From Blattamonas nauphoetae (taxonomy: Eukaryota; Preaxostyla; Oxymonadida), in contig JARBJD010000070.1 of NCBI GenBank assembly GCA_033064195.1, forward strand, positions 186,001-250,000: 64,000 nt of DNA, written 5' to 3'. Shown piece by piece: positions 1 to 13,100 of the stretch. The notes under the pieces are model-generated. The model had not been told where the DNA came from, did no database searches, and saw only the letters and a program-made list of their open reading frames with translations. The translations under genes were made by a program, and so were the position numbers. How positions within the stretch are numbered: position 1 is the first letter of the stretch; every line of letters begins with the position of its first letter.

Positions 1-324
1 ATTGCAGTGCGGTGGAAATGGTTGAAAACATGCGACTGATTCGGCTTTGGCGGCGAGAATGGTCGGAGTGGCTTGTGATCCGCGTTGTATTGTGTCTTCC
101 AGATAGTTGCCTGTATGAACAATGAGGGATCGAGTGAATGGATGATGGACGGAGAAAGAGAAAAATATCATGAAAAGAAGATGAATCGAGCAAACCTGTG
201 GAAGCTCAGAGGAAGGATCGGCGGCTCCTTTGTGCGCCTGGTCGAAGAGATGACCATCTTTGTCGACGACGAATTGCCACGGAACTTCGGGCATTTTGTG
301 CGGGAATTTTGGTCTTTTATTGAA

Positions 325-1162
325 CTATGGCTTCGGGTTCACGGTGTGTTTCTGTTTTTGCATAATCTCATCCTCCGTCCGATTGAGGCCACACGTCACG
401 TTCGCATCAGAGAACACGAAAGGAGGGGCTGGGAACTTCGGAGTGTGGGGGAAGTTGGGTGGGGCTTGGGCGTGAAAGAGGCGAGGGGAGACCGACAGCC
501 TCGTTGGACTTCGCATCGGTGACCTAGCTTTCGGTGTGACAAGCGATTGCAGATGTGGTGTCTTCGTTGGTGATTTTGAAGCAATAATCGAGCGATTGGT
601 TCGTGATGACATTGTTGAGAACATTTCGTCGAGAACATCTCGCTTCTGTTGCTTCAGCAGTGTCGCATTTCGGAAGTATTCGCGAGTTGGTGAGTCACTG
701 CTGAATGGTGGGGCTTTCGTTGGGGACGAATAAAACACCGCATTTCCTCGCCGACGAATCGTCTTCGACGAGATCAGCGAAGACGACCTCGAATGAGTGT
801 GTTTGGTCGTGTTCAAATGATCGGTCTCGATTCTGAGCTTTCTATCAGCATTCGACTTGTTTCGAAGAGGAGAGGGGGATGTGAAACGGGATGGCGATGG
901 GGAAACGGAAGATCGACGCCGAGTTCCCGAGAGAGTGTCAGTCACGAGCGTTTCAACTGCGTTGCGCTTATCTGAGGAAAGAAGAATGAAAAATAATGAT
1001 ATACTTGGACATAGGATTCAGAGAATAAATAGGGAAAGAGGAAGGGGAAGATGACGCGTCCATACTTTCCAGTTTCCTCATCGACGAGTCAAGTTGTTGC
1101 GACGTGTGAACGAACACTGTCTGAAGATATTCTTGATCAAGATGGTGCAGAAGTTCCTCCAT
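325..1162 (-). CDS. Two-exon Ser/Pro-rich protein with SP/TP phosphosite-like motifs
   Basis: Exon 1 is 1162-1066 and exon 2 is 971-325, with a TAG stop. The donor GTATGG and acceptor TTTCCTCAG join in phase and give about 247 residues. The start at 1162 follows an in-frame TAG 12 bases upstream. The first 33 residues are acidic and amphipathic (MEELLHHLDQEYLQ). The rest is low complexity, with repeated proline-directed sites such as SVSPSPSR, KSPTKTP and SPMRSPTR, of the kind used by CDK- or MAPK-type kinases. A Pro-rich stretch precedes the C-terminus. No catalytic domain is seen. The foldback element at 1231 begins 68 bases upstream of the start codon and so sits in the likely promoter. 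Function unknown; a regulated cytoskeletal or scaffold protein is only a guess. The gene model rests on the splice phase and composition. Confidence 0.6.
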
Positions 1163-1230
1163 CGAAACTGGATACTACGACGTCATCTCCAATTGAGGCT
1201 GATAAACGCGAAGAACGACGAATGAAACGT

Positions 1231-2119
1231 CAGTCACGGACAAAAGTAAGTGGTCACCCCTTCCTGCATTTATGAACAGATGATTTTTCACACTTTTTTC
1301 GTAAACACTTCACATCACTGAAAGACGGAACTTTTTCAAATATAAAACAAGAATAGTGTGGTGAAGTGGAAATCAAGAGATTTGACTGATGTGCCCTGGG
1401 AGGCACTTTTGATTGCGGATGTCAAAATATGTCTCCTCTTCCAAGAAGAGGAGATGTGACCTGTATAGTCTGTTCCTCCACTGAGAGCTCTCAACTTCCA
1501 CTCCTCGCAGAGATACTGGACGATCCGCGACGAAAAAGTGTGTTTTCTCTCTTCTTCATCCCTCTTCTGACAACCGTGCAACTCTTCCAACCTCTTTAAC
1601 TTGTGGTCAGAATGCTTTTTCTCTCCTTGTTCGATCGAGAGCTGACAATTGTGGTGTGAAAAAATGTGGGAGAAAATGTGCGAATCTCATGTTCTCTACA
1701 GCAGGTCTTTACAATTGAGAGAAAGTGAGAATACTCAATAACATCATCAGAGAGAGCGTTTGATGTCTTTCCAAAGCTGGCTGAAGAGGGATGAAGAAGA
1801 GAGAAAACACACTTTTTCGTCGCGGATCGTCCAGTATCTCTGCGAGGAGTGGAAGTTGAGAGCTCTCAGTGGAGGAACAGACTATACAGGTCACATCTCC
1901 TCTTCTTGGAAGAGGAGACATATTTTGACATCCGCAATCAAAAGTGCCTCCCAGGGCACATCAGTCAAATCTCTTGATTTCCACTTCACCACACTATTCT
2001 TGTTTTATATTTGAAAAAGTTCCGTCTTTCAGTGATGTGAAGTGTTTACGAAAAAAGTGTGAAAAATCATCTGTTCATAAATGCAGGAAGGGGTGACCAC
2101 TTACTTTTGTCCGTGACTG
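1231..2119. mobile_element. Foldback (long inverted-repeat) element, 889 bp
   Basis: Two arms, 1231-1567 and 1783-2119, are each 337 bp and identical wherever I compared them; they flank a 215-bp loop. The outer ends start CAGTCACGGACAAAAGTAAG and end with its complement. The trinucleotide CGT directly abuts both ends (1228-1230 and 2120-2122), consistent with a 3-bp target-site duplication. There is no transposase frame; the two open frames in the arms are mirror images of each other. The terminal sequence looks like Tc1/mariner-type inverted repeats (GGACAAAAGT), but no TA duplication is present, so the superfamily is open. Near-perfect arms imply a young element. The left end also contains AAAGTAAGT, a good splice donor. 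Confidence 0.85.
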
Positions 2120-2511
2120 CGTGTTTTGATGAGGATCATGGTGAGACGTGACTACGGTGTCTACGGTTGTCCAGTGTGCGGAAAGGTAGTTCTAGGGCAG
2201 AGAATATCAGGATGGAGTAAATTGTTCAACGGTTCTTGATTTCCGAATTATGGGCCTGATCCGAGGTCATAATTTTTTTATTTTTCATCGAGTTCGCCAC
2301 TTTCCGCACGTTTTCAACCGGAAATTCGCAAAGATTCCGCCGATATACATCCAACCAAGTGTATTGAACATGTTTTTGGAAGGTGGCTAGAAAACGTATC
2401 ATGCCAATATGAATTTGAATGTGTATGCGAAAGAACAAAATAAGGAAGTGGATGCTTCACATCTATTTATGGTGGTCTGGATCAAATTTCGGTCTCTTCT
2501 TTCACAGTTCC
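2120..2511. other. Intergenic stretch between foldback element and gene A
   Basis: No convincing gene. A frame open through 2419-2511 continues into gene A but reads as unconserved leader. A pyrimidine tract ending in CACAG lies just before the ATG at 2512, so a short 5' intron is possible. The TGACCCATAACGA motif of the G array is absent here. Confidence 0.4.
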
Positions 2512-3645
2512 ATGGGAACCATATTAAACTCAGTCCAGCACCTTTCCTTCGGGCCCTTCAACCGTGATGATATTCCTTTGGTTCAGAGAACTCAGCCTCA
2601 AAGCTTACGAACAATCAGCCAAGCGTCAAAACAGTTTCTGTCCCTTGTCGCCTTCGTCAAAGCAGGAAACAATCTGGACGACACAGCAACCCGAAAAGCA
2701 TGTACTCTTCTTCAGAATATCCTGCCGGAATTCAATCAGAAATCCAGTGCGGAACAGATTCTCTTCAAACTGGTTCCAATGCCCGATGGATCTTGTTCTG
2801 GTTTCGCCGAGTCCATTGTATTGCTCCTCACATCATCCAACGAGAAGGTTATTCAGGCCACGTTGTTGTTCCTGCATCGAGTCGTTATCGAAGCATCATC
2901 AGCATTGGTCGACTTTATGGAGACAGGATTCTTTAATCTCCTCCCACAAGCATTTTATGAACAGGAAGTTCATCTTTGTGCCCATTCCGGACTGTATCTG
3001 ACGAAAATTGTGACCAAACTCGTCTCTTTTACTAAAATCCCCCATTCTTATAAGTTGTGCTCCTACACGCTCAGTTCTTTGGATACTTTCTATGAAACCT
3101 TCACCAACCAGTTCCTCCGTCCCATCAGACCCTTTCTGGACTTTGTCTGCAAGAATCGACGAAGAATCAATGGTTTTGACAACTCTCACGATTTCTCCGT
3201 GCTTTTACTAGAGATTCTACAATACTCGCCGTTCCTGGAAGAGACGACCCAGTTCGCACTGTCTTCTTCTTTTGCTGTGGCATTCACAGATTCTCGTGAT
3301 TTCTTCAAACCAAACATTTTGACTCACACTCTTCTCCATCAACTGAGAGAGAACTACTATCTTGGATTAAACTATCAGAATACTCCACTTCAGACGCGAG
3401 GAATCCGGATTATGGCCAAATTGTGCGAAGAAGGCCTTTCCGATGAGATCGAGCTCCACTTCCGAACATCCGGATTGATGTACGATCAGCCTGATCTCTT
3501 CCTGGGAATGCAGCTGATTGCACTGTTTGGTGGGAACTACCCATTTTGGACTGAAAATTTCAGTGACTTGGCTTTCTGGATAAAAAACCACGACTTTGTG
3601 GGCTGGGATCTTGATGAAAATTATAATGAGGAGTTGTCCTGTTAA
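2512..3645 (+). CDS. Gene A: divergent member of the helical-repeat (G-like) family
   Basis: A 377-residue frame starting MGTILNSVQH and ending in TAA. The frame is open back to 2419, but the family-length start is the ATG at 2512. The predicted protein is all-helical, with leucine-rich amphipathic segments resembling ARM/HEAT repeats. The segment around LRPIRPFLDFVCKNRRR, followed by LLLEILQYSPF, aligns by eye with the G-family block that reads LVPLEKFICHLCVNRFS and then LARVLHISPYY. That makes A an anciently diverged relative of the tandem genes at 38-64 kb, and C is another. The FLNW signature of the G family is missing. Gly2 is a possible myristoylation site, though position 6 is Asn. It is convergent with the giant gene downstream. 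Function unknown. Confidence 0.75.
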   Translation: MGTILNSVQHLSFGPFNRDDIPLVQRTQPQSLRTISQASKQFLSLVAFVKAGNNLDDTATRKACTLLQNILPEFNQKSSAEQILFKLVPMPDGSCSGFAESIVLLLTSSNEKVIQATLLFLHRVVIEASSALVDFMETGFFNLLPQAFYEQEVHLCAHSGLYLTKIVTKLVSFTKIPHSYKLCSYTLSSLDTFYETFTNQFLRPIRPFLDFVCKNRRRINGFDNSHDFSVLLLEILQYSPFLEETTQFALSSSFAVAFTDSRDFFKPNILTHTLLHQLRENYYLGLNYQNTPLQTRGIRIMAKLCEEGLSDEIELHFRTSGLMYDQPDLFLGMQLIALFGGNYPFWTENFSDLAFWIKNHDFVGWDLDENYNEELSC

Positions 3646-4130
3646 GCTGTGTTCAGGTCGATGAGCAATATCATGTTCTATGTTCAGTCTCCTATTTAGA
3701 AATCGAGATCTGTTTCGAACAGTTCATCACGTCCGATATTATCGTCGCGTTCAGTCAGAACCACTTCAACCGATTCCTCATTTTGACCTGTTTTCAGAAA
3801 GCAGGAGGTGTATTCCAAAGATGGAGAGCGACGATGTGAAGAAAAGATTTCTTCAGAATCAAGCTGTACAGAAACGATATCAAATATAGAATCTTTGGAC
3901 GATTCTGCAGAGAGAGGTCAACTTGAGGCGGCGAGAGGAGTTCGTAAACTGAGACTTGGGTCACACGAGGGTCCTGAGGACTTGATTGGAGGAGAGGAGA
4001 GGTCATGAGTTCCGAACAGCGCGAACTTCAACATTCGTAGGTGAACAAAATCTTCGAGGAGAGATTGTGAACTTGATCAGTCAAAAGTCCCGATTTTTGA
4101 CGAGAAAGATGAATAAACTGCGCTAACAGT
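3646..4130. other. Intergenic stretch between convergent genes
   Basis: This is the shared 3' region of gene A and the giant minus-strand gene. Short open frames occur on both strands (for example plus 3808-4008, rich in E, S and R), but none has a clear start, splice partner or family match. I make no gene call. Confidence 0.35.
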
Positions 4131-7100
4131 TCACTGGTGTCGATTGTCTGTGACGGAGATCAAAGAGATCCCGTCAAACGGTCGAATGGTCTCAGCGACA
4201 TCAGAGTCGCTCTCTGTTTCGTCTCCATCGTTCTCACAAACTTTCCATCCTCGGAAATTCATAGCCTCTCGTCGCTGCAGATAGTTGTCGTAGTCTTGGC
4301 GAACAGTGGACAGATTATTCGTCCTCACAATCCCCTCATCGACGAGATACGCAACTCGGTCGAGCAGCCACTTCGACTTCTCTGAAGTGCCGAGTGGGAA
4401 GGGAGGGATGTCTGGGAGAGAGGAATCTGAGAAGAAGACGAGAAAATGAATGAGGGACAGGAAAACAGAAAGAAGACTCAATCAGAGAAAAGAAGAGTCG
4501 GATCCAAAGAACACGACACTTCCGATCAATAACTCCCCTCGTACCAAACCTCGTAATAATTCAACCAACGTCGTCACTGGCGTGGCTGTCCCAACATTCG
4601 GCATCTTCCGCATTCTCCCTCCACCCACTCTCATCGTCTCGCTCAAACTCGAAGGGAGAGCCGGTCGTCGTCTGACTTCGGCAAACGGAATGTCGTCCCC
4701 AACCAAAAAGAGGGAGATTTGGGGATAAACACGAGAAGACTGTGGAACCATCCAAATTCCATCGTTTGGTGAGTTTTCTTCGCCTGGTTTGGTGAGTGCG
4801 TCAGGTTGGGTGGGGTGGAAAAGAGGGCTTTGACTTGCAGATCGCGTTGAGAGATGATTGCGAGCGTCAGCATTGTTCACTCTCTCTTCTTCCGCCAACC
4901 ACTCCTCCAGCATCCCAATCAGCATTGTGATGCAATCATCTCGTCCTCCTGTCTTCACAACCGTCCCAACACCATTCGCACGACTGCTCGGTCTTGTCGT
5001 GTCATTTCTGACGAGATCGTCCACAAAGCACGAAATAGCGAAGAGCCCTCCAAAAAGTGACATTTCAGCGCGAAAAGCCAACATGTTGAGTCTGCTGAGA
5101 TGAGAACGACGAGGGGAGAGGACGGCGAGGAGGGAGAAAGAGAGGGAGGAGAAGACATTCGAAAGAGTTTGTGAATAACTCGATGGGACTGAAATCAACT
5201 CGAATCGCGAGTTGACAACAAGTTGGCCTGATTTGACACACGTCATCACCCCAAATCGACTCAGATTGCTGTCGACAATCCTGTTCTGTGCATCCTCGTG
5301 TGTCAGAAGGGTCGAGAGAATCCCACTCACAATTGACTGGGCGGGGGAGAGGAGGATGGAGTGAGAGAGGGCGAGTCGAAAGTGTGACGGAAAGACAGAA
5401 ACGATGAATGAGAAGAACAGCTCACTTTCGTGTTCATCCCTCTCTCTCACCGACCCACTATCTGTTTCTTTGGACCATTCCCGCACAATTTGTCTCCGAA
5501 TCCCGTCTCGACACCATTCAACCAGTCGTCTTTGTTTATCTTCTTCCCAAACACTCTGTTTCACCGCTTCAACTCCGCCAGATGTGATGAAGTTGGCAAG
5601 TGTTTCCTTTGCTTCCTCTTTTTCGACCCATTTTTTCAGATTTCTGAGACAGATGGAGAGAATTCGAAGAGTGCTGTCTCGGACAAGTTCGAGAATGGAG
5701 AGGAGATGGAAGTGGGTGGAGTGGATGGTGATGAAAGAGGGGGTGATGGCGGAGGAGAGGGGGAAGGGATTGGTAGGATCTGTTTGAGTGGAGAGGAGTG
5801 AGAGAAGTTTCTGTGTCGATTGTCTGTGCTGGATTGGTTGGAGTGGAGCTGATTTCGTGTCTGATCTGAAAACTGAAGAATGCTCGCTTCTTGACAGGAA
5901 CACAAGAGGAAGAAGTGACTCCTCCTCATCGTCTCCATCCCTGTCATCGCCATTCTTTTTCTTGTGAGGCTGTCGAATCATTTCCGCCGCAGAAGGAATC
6001 AGAATAATATCGAAGAGAAGAGCATTGGTCAGTTTGAGCTGTTCACAGCTGGTGTGCAAAACATCAACAGACGTTCTGATCAGATTTGATTGGAGTTGAG
6101 TCGATGCAGTGGGCGAAAGCATTCCAACCAACTTTGTGACAATTCCGAGACAAGAGGTGCCGAATCGGAGAAGAGAGGACTGTGTGGTAGATACGATTTC
6201 TGTGAGTGAGAAGGAGGAGAGGGAGGTTGGAGGGAGGAGAGGGGGATCGTCCTGAATGATTGTTTCTTCCTGTTCGACATGTTTCTTGACGTGCAATGAT
6301 TCCAGACTCGATGATTCGCTGTCTTCCTCACTCCCATCACTTTCTTCGTCTTTCTCCTTCACAATTGACATAAGACGCTCCGGAATTGTCTCCGGAACGA
6401 CTGGTTCAACAAACACAGGCGTTGGAGGCCTAATATCGAGTTCTTCTGGTTTCTCCTCCTCATCCACTCCTCTCTCTTCCTCCGTCTGTTTCATCCTTTC
6501 CACCATCGGCATCTGTCCCAACGTGAACACAATCCGTGAGAAGAGCTCGCTGTCAGAATGGATTGGTTTCTCGGCATTTCGAAGAGGATGGGATGAACGC
6601 GGTGATTGATTGTTCTGATTGGCTTGTTCCACTTCGTCCTCTCCTCGTGGCGACAAATCCATCGAACGCGGTGTTCTCGCTTCGTTGTGTTGAGACACTT
6701 CATCAATCACTGGAGATTCGTATCGCAGAGTCGGGGACTGTAATGCGTCCAAACCAATTGAATTTGATTGAGATTGTGGGGATTCTGTCTGAATCGTTTG
6801 TTCTCCTCCATGCCATCGGAAGAATAACACTTTCTCTTCTCCATCATTCCACGCGGTTTCAATCTGTTTGAGTGCTTTCTTCCGTCGCATCGGGGCAAGC
6901 ACATTGGTGATGTCGCTGATGCTCTTCTCTCGTTCTTCCAGCTCGTGTTGGGATGTCGCTGTGAACCCGCCGTTGAGTCGGAAGAGCGTCGTGAAGAAGA
7001 CAAGATGATTCAGCAATTTCTCCAGCGACGATTCGCGATGAGTATGGTTCGAGTGGAGTGTTGACTGATGGAGAGGAGAGTGAGCAATGTTTGGAGGGTG

Positions 7101-10100
7101 TTGTGGAGAGACGAGAATCGGGAGTGGTTTGATGTCCCACTTGTCATCATCCGCCATCCGACGATCAACAACATTGAAATCAGACAGCTTCTCTTTCGCT
7201 GTTGTCAACATTCTGAAGACACAACAACAGAAAAGCAAGAATGATGAAGAAAGAATGGCCAAACCGTCCAAACGCTGTGAACTCAACTCGGATTGTGCTG
7301 TCATCGAACAAAACCATCATCACCTCCACAATCAGCTTTGAAACCGAAAAATTTGAGAATTTTGTCTGTCCCTGAAACAGAAAGAACGGAAACACAAAAT
7401 CAGGGAAATAGTCTCTCTCTACAGCAGCGAGGAGACACGCTCGGTCAGACGAGAGGAGTGAGAGTGTCAGTGAGAGGGTTGGGGCGAGAAGGGAGTTCTC
7501 GGAAAGTCCGAACGAAGTCGGAAAGCGAAGGAATGTGTTGAGTAGATCGGTGTCGAGATGTTCTGGAGAGGAGGAGGGTTGGTTGTGTTTGGATTTGTGT
7601 TTGAGAGGTGGATGAAGAAGGAGGGAAAACTCTTCGGTAGTTCGAGATTTGAGGGGTTCGAGATGAGGATCAACTGAATGAAGAGAACGATGATAAAGAT
7701 GAGAAAAAGGAAGACAAACTGTCTTCTTCATCCCAAAGTGCTTGCAGAGTCAGATCGAACACATCTCGCTGATTCCTTCTCTTTTCCTCTTCTTCAGTTT
7801 GGTGTTGTCTCAAATACTGCTGGCGTCTTTCAATTTCTGGATCTGAGAAGAAAAAGAGAAAAAGGATGAAAGAGAGCGAAAAACACACTTTCAACAATAA
7901 TCTCATCGGGTACGCTTTTGTCATCATCCAAAAAGTGTTGAAACTCGATCGCATTTCTCTTCTTTCTCACTCTCGCTTGGTTGATGGTGACAATGGCGAT
8001 TGCGAGAGACGATGAGATGAATGACGAGAGAGAGTTCGAAGTGTAGAAGACAGCGTTGAGGATAAAAGGAGATTGGAGCAGCGAGGAGAGAGATTGCATC
8101 GCTTGGAGACGAACACCTCGTGTGAGTTGATCAGGACAGACTGGAGATGGAAGGAAGCGCATTAGATCGCTGAAGAGAAGAGCTGTTCGACAGCTGGTGT
8201 GCTCATTCGGAAGTGAGTGTGGTGAGTGGTGGCAGAGGCAGGATGTGGAGACGGAAGAGGTTCGGAACGGGTCGATGGAAGAGACGACGAGGAGGTTCTT
8301 GACGATGCAGACAACGCCCTCCAACACCCTCCATCGTTCTCTTCCGAACTCTTCTTCCACACCTTTCTGGACTGATTGTGGATTGTCGTTCAGATGTGGT
8401 TTTGATGTTGATTTCTTGAGTTTTTGTGTGTTCCGTTTGAGTTTGTACTGTGAGAAGAAGAAGCTGTGGATGTGGGAGTTGGTGAGTGGTCTGAAGATGA
8501 GAAGAAGGGACGACATAATCGAGACAGTGTCCAGCATGACAAACAGAGGCAGGAAGAACAGTCGGATTCTGATGAGTGGAGGAGAGATGATGGTGGAAGA
8601 GGGGAGTGTTCGGGTGTGTTTGTTTTGAATGATGGTCTTTGAGAGAAGGTCTGCTGCGAGTGGAGTGGAGTGTGGTTGTGATTGGAGGATCATTTCGGAA
8701 TACAATTCGTGAAGATCGTGATGAGTGATGAAGATGGACGGATTAGCGAAGGAGTGAAGGAGTGATGTCAGAGAAGGAGATGTGACGAGAGGGAGAGTGA
8801 ATGTGAGAAGTGCTGAAAAAGTGGATGGAGTGAACGAGAATGTTGAGAGTAGTGAAGAGAGGAAGGAGAGGATGGAATGTGAGAGTCTGAGTGAATGTTT
8901 GAATGTCAGTGCGTGTCCAGCGAGCGACACCACACAATTCAGATATCGTCCCCAGTCCTCCTCTCCATCCCCCTCTCCATCAGCTCCATCATCACCCTCG
9001 TCTTCCATGTCATCATCCTCTCCGTTTTGTTCATCTTCATCACCATCCTGTTCTGCCGTTTTGTCTTTCCTGGTTTTTCTCCCCTTTCCATGGTGACGAT
9101 GTCGCTTCGATTCGTCCTTCTTTCGTTTTCTCTGCTTTCCTTGGCTTTTCGAGATTGTGTACAAATTGGAATCATCCTTCATTTCTGGAGGGAGGAGTGG
9201 AAGCAGTGAGATCGATGACAGAAGTGGGATGAGAGCGTCTGCCAATTTCTCTTCATCTTTCATTTCAAGTGAGCAGAGCAGAGTTGATAGAAGAAACACT
9301 TGTGTCGTGTGATCAATCCACAGCAGAGACGGAAGACCAGAAACAATCACATTCTCCGTCTTCCCTTTCGATCTCCTTGTCATCGAGTTGTGTTCCTGTT
9401 CCACCCACTCGACACACTCATTCACTGCCAACGACTGCATATCAACAATCAGACGAGCAATCCAATCTGGTGACCATTCTTGCTCCCAACTGCGAACAGC
9501 GTGTTCGATTGGACGAAGATTGGTGTTGTGATGAGCTGTGACATCAGAATCGGCGACCAGCGATGGAAGGAATTCTGAGATGTGGGCTGGGAGAGAGAAG
9601 AAAAGAAGAGGAACATACTGGCAATGAATTGATCAACTGGAGCATGATCGAGCTGTCGTTCGGTTGGCATTCGCATCTGTTCCATCGTTCGCCCACTCTG
9701 AAATGACTTGGAAACACAAGATCAAAACATGAAGAAAGAATGATGGAAACAGATGCACACAGCATTCAACCTCGCATTGACAACAAACTGTGGGAGATGT
9801 TCCATCTGTTTTGCTTGTTCGAGCTGGTTTAGTGCTTCTTCCCACTTCGAGTCTAAAACGGCATCTGGTCTGAACATATACCCCTGATAGAACAACGCGA
9901 CAAAGAATGATGGATTGTGACGAGAAATCTCTTCTTCTGTTTGGAAGATGGGAGGACAGTGGAGACGTGGCAGATTGGCGAGGAAAGAGGAAGCTTGAGA
10001 GTGGAGTTTGGGTTGGTCAAGAAAAGCGATTTCAAGAGTCGATGGGAACGTATATGCGATGGCGTTTGTTTGTTGTGGTTTGTTGTGGAAGGATGAGAGA

Positions 10101-13100
10101 GGGAGGGAAGGGAGAAGGGAATATGAATACGACAACAAAGATGGAAGTGAGTTGAAGTGTTGGGAAGTTGAGGAGGAATGAGAGTTGATCTTGTTTACAG
10201 TTGACAAGTTGAGTGTGTGGTTCTTGAACGGTTGTGGAAGAAGAGGGAGAGATGGATTCATCATTGTCAGTGAAGATGGGGAGAGGAGGAGAATTAATGT
10301 TGACACAATCAGCGTCACGCACTGCGACAGAATCTGATGATCTTGTCCATATTTCGCTTGGATGAGACGATTCTCCCCTTCAGCTTTGGTGTCTTGTTGC
10401 GTTCGAGGAATCTGTTCTGTCTGTCTTCCGTTTTTGACGTATGTCAGAATTTGTGAGAGAAGATGGAAAAGAGCCGGAAAGATGATGTGTGTCACACTTC
10501 CAATCGAATCCTTCTCAAACGCCGTCCCAACCACACTTTCAACAACTGCGTGAACAGAACTCGGAATTCCATCGACAGAACTCGATGGAAAGAGAAGAGT
10601 TGACTTCGCTGAGATGTCAGTGAGAGAGGGAGTGGATTGTTTGAGGTGTGGAGAATCAAAATTTCGAAGCTCCGCATGAAGGATGGTTCGGATTGTGACA
10701 GCGTTCAAGAGTGTGGTTAGAGATGAGGAGATTGTTTCGAGGATGGATGTGTGGGGCGTGTGTGTTTGTGGGCGAGAGGAGAGAGAGGTAAAGGATTGGA
10801 TGGCTCGTGAGAGAAGCGAGAGGGAGTTGTGAGGAGATGAGAGGACAGCCAGAGAGACGACGAGTGATAGTGGAACAGTCTCGCTTTCACCAGTGTTTGG
10901 TTGTTGTGGAATGGTCTGGTTCTGTTTTGGAGTTCTCATCACTTCGACTCCAATCTCTTCCAATTCTCCATCCCCAGACGAAATTTCATCCATCTTTTCT
11001 TCTTTTTTGATTTTGGGAGGTTTCTCCGGTTTTTCCGAGTTTCTCCGGCCCACCCACCATCCACTTCGATTCAGATCAAAACCAGCAATCACAGATCGAC
11101 CCATTTCTGCGTCGAAAGTGTCTCCGACACGCTTTCGTCTCTTCCCCTCTCGTTTGGGACCCTGTGGTGTGTTCAGACCTGTGTCAAAGTTCGAGAGGAT
11201 GCGAAGAATGCGAATTGTGGGTTCAGAGATGGTTTGTGAAGGATGAATGAGAAAGAAGAAGAGTTTCTGGAAGAGAGCAGGAAGATGATACTTCGAATGA
11301 TGTGCTCTTTCGTCAAGATTCGTTTCTTTCTCCATGTTTCGCTTTTCTGAGAAGTGGATTGAATGTGGGGTGAGAGTGAAGGTCGAGAAGAACGAAGACG
11401 AGAGTGGATGGTGGCAGGAGGTGAAGAGAGAGCCGATAAAAGTAAGAATCGATCCGATTGCTCTCTCCATCACAACTTTCGACTGCTCCATCGACGAGAA
11501 CGGAAGCTGACACGAGAAAGGGAACAGATGGGCAACAGACGGTGTTGAGAGAGGGAGCACAAAGCGTTCTTCTTCCTCCTCACCCAACTCTCTCTCCTCC
11601 CTCCCACTCGCATGTCTGTCTTGGCCTCCATCCACCCAAAACCAGATCGGTGCGAGTCTGTTCAACGTGTCAACAGCCATTTCATACACCGAATCCCTCT
11701 CACCACCTTCCCCTTCTCCAGACACGTTTTCATCACTCTTTGTGCTGACTACACATGAGTATAGTGAGAAAGTGAGTGAGAGGATGTGGAGATGATCGGA
11801 GAGAGATGACGGAGGAAGGAAGAATTCAGAATCGGTTGTGATAGACGAAGAGTGTGAAGCACGAATGATGATCGGTGGAGGGGTGAGACTGTTGGGGACG
11901 AATTGTGGATCTGTGGGTCCTGGCGAGATCAAAGGTGACGAGAGGATGATGGAGATGAGATAAGAATCCCCGTGTAACTCGGCCCATCTTGTTTGAATGA
12001 GCTGTTTGTCGGTTGGAAGTGAGGATTTGGAGAAGATGGAGAGAAGAATTGAGAGACAGTGGACTATGATCGAATGATCGCTTGTGAAGCGAAGACAATG
12101 CACAAAGAGGTCGAGTTTTTGGGATAATTGGGCATAAATGTGTTCTGGAAGTTCGTTCAGACACATACAGTGGAGAATCCCCAATGAGAAGCGACATCTG
12201 AACCAAGATAGTGGGTTGGATCTAACATCAAGTGATTCGATTCCTCCAACACTACTCGAAAAAGTATCTGCTCCGCCTTCATCATCAATCAATGGATTGT
12301 GGCTGATCAAGGTGTCAAGTGAATAGAATGATTTCAATCCTATCTGAAGAAGCCGTAACAAAAACTCGCAGAGGCCAGGATCGGCATAAACCGGCGGTAA
12401 TTCCAGAAAGCGACGGGGGACCCCATAGATTGAGTTTTGAGTATGGTCGGAGATGAACATTGCGGAGATATGGCTCAGCGACATGGTGAGGGGGAACCAA
12501 TTCAGTTCGTCGGAAAGAACCGAACAGATGTCTCGATGAGAATTGATTTTCAGAAGGTATTCCGCTCGAATAAGATGGTCTGGTTGATTGGACCGTTTTG
12601 AGGGACGTGTACTCTTCTTAAGGGTCGTCGGCTCGTCGATGGAAGACTGCGGCAGCCAGGCGTCGTCTGGGAAGGTCTGTGTCGGATCAGACGCTGTGAG
12701 AAGGATGGCTAGAGATGTTACTCCACCACAATCGATGAAATCATTCAGACTGGGGCAGTCTGGGGTGACAAGACTGTTCGTCAAGTCGAAGGGTGGGATC
12801 CGTGCTTCGAGATTATGGATGTCCTCGCTTTCTTCAAAAAGAGATGGATCCACTGAAGAGTGATTGACGCAGAGGCAGGTCACAGCTATCGATGAGAGTG
12901 ACGCGATCAATGCGATTGATGAGAAGAGTGAGATTCCTGCTTTTCGGCTCTTCGAAACCACATCAGCACATTCTCCAACGATTGAAGAAAGCAGCTTTAC
13001 TCCGCCTGCATGTCTGAGAAGCATCATATATTTCTGAAAATGACCGAAAAAGAGCGATGGTTCCATCGTGTCTCGATCCGTCGATGGAGTGATCAGAGTC

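Noticed and set aside
1-324. Plus-strand frames 85-522 and 260-475
   Set aside because: They are antisense to exon 2 of the minus-strand gene or to its 3' flank and lack any supporting feature; bases 1-324 hold nothing I can call.
1336-2014. Two identical 70-residue frames on opposite strands taken as a duplicated small gene
   Set aside because: They are the two arms of one inverted repeat; identity follows from the palindrome.
1246-2086. First foldback as a spliced intron (GTAAGT near the left end, TGCAG near the right end)
   Set aside because: Joining at these sites leads to a stop in the plus frame within ten codons. Not excluded for other splice choices.
1051-2238. Plus-strand gene interrupted by the first foldback; leaving out the element and one CGT keeps a frame open that includes CPVCGK
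   Set aside because: It runs antisense to exon 1 of the better supported minus-strand two-exon gene, and about 40 open codons after the element can arise by chance.
2419-2511. 31-residue N-terminal extension of gene A
   Set aside because: Not family-like, and the pyrimidine tract with CACAG before the ATG at 2512 suggests untranslated or intronic sequence.
7231-7350. A 24-nt intron in exon 9 of the giant gene (GTGTTTCC to TTTCAG)
   Set aside because: Its length is a multiple of three and the frame reads through without it; shorter than any other intron here, so I treat it as exon.
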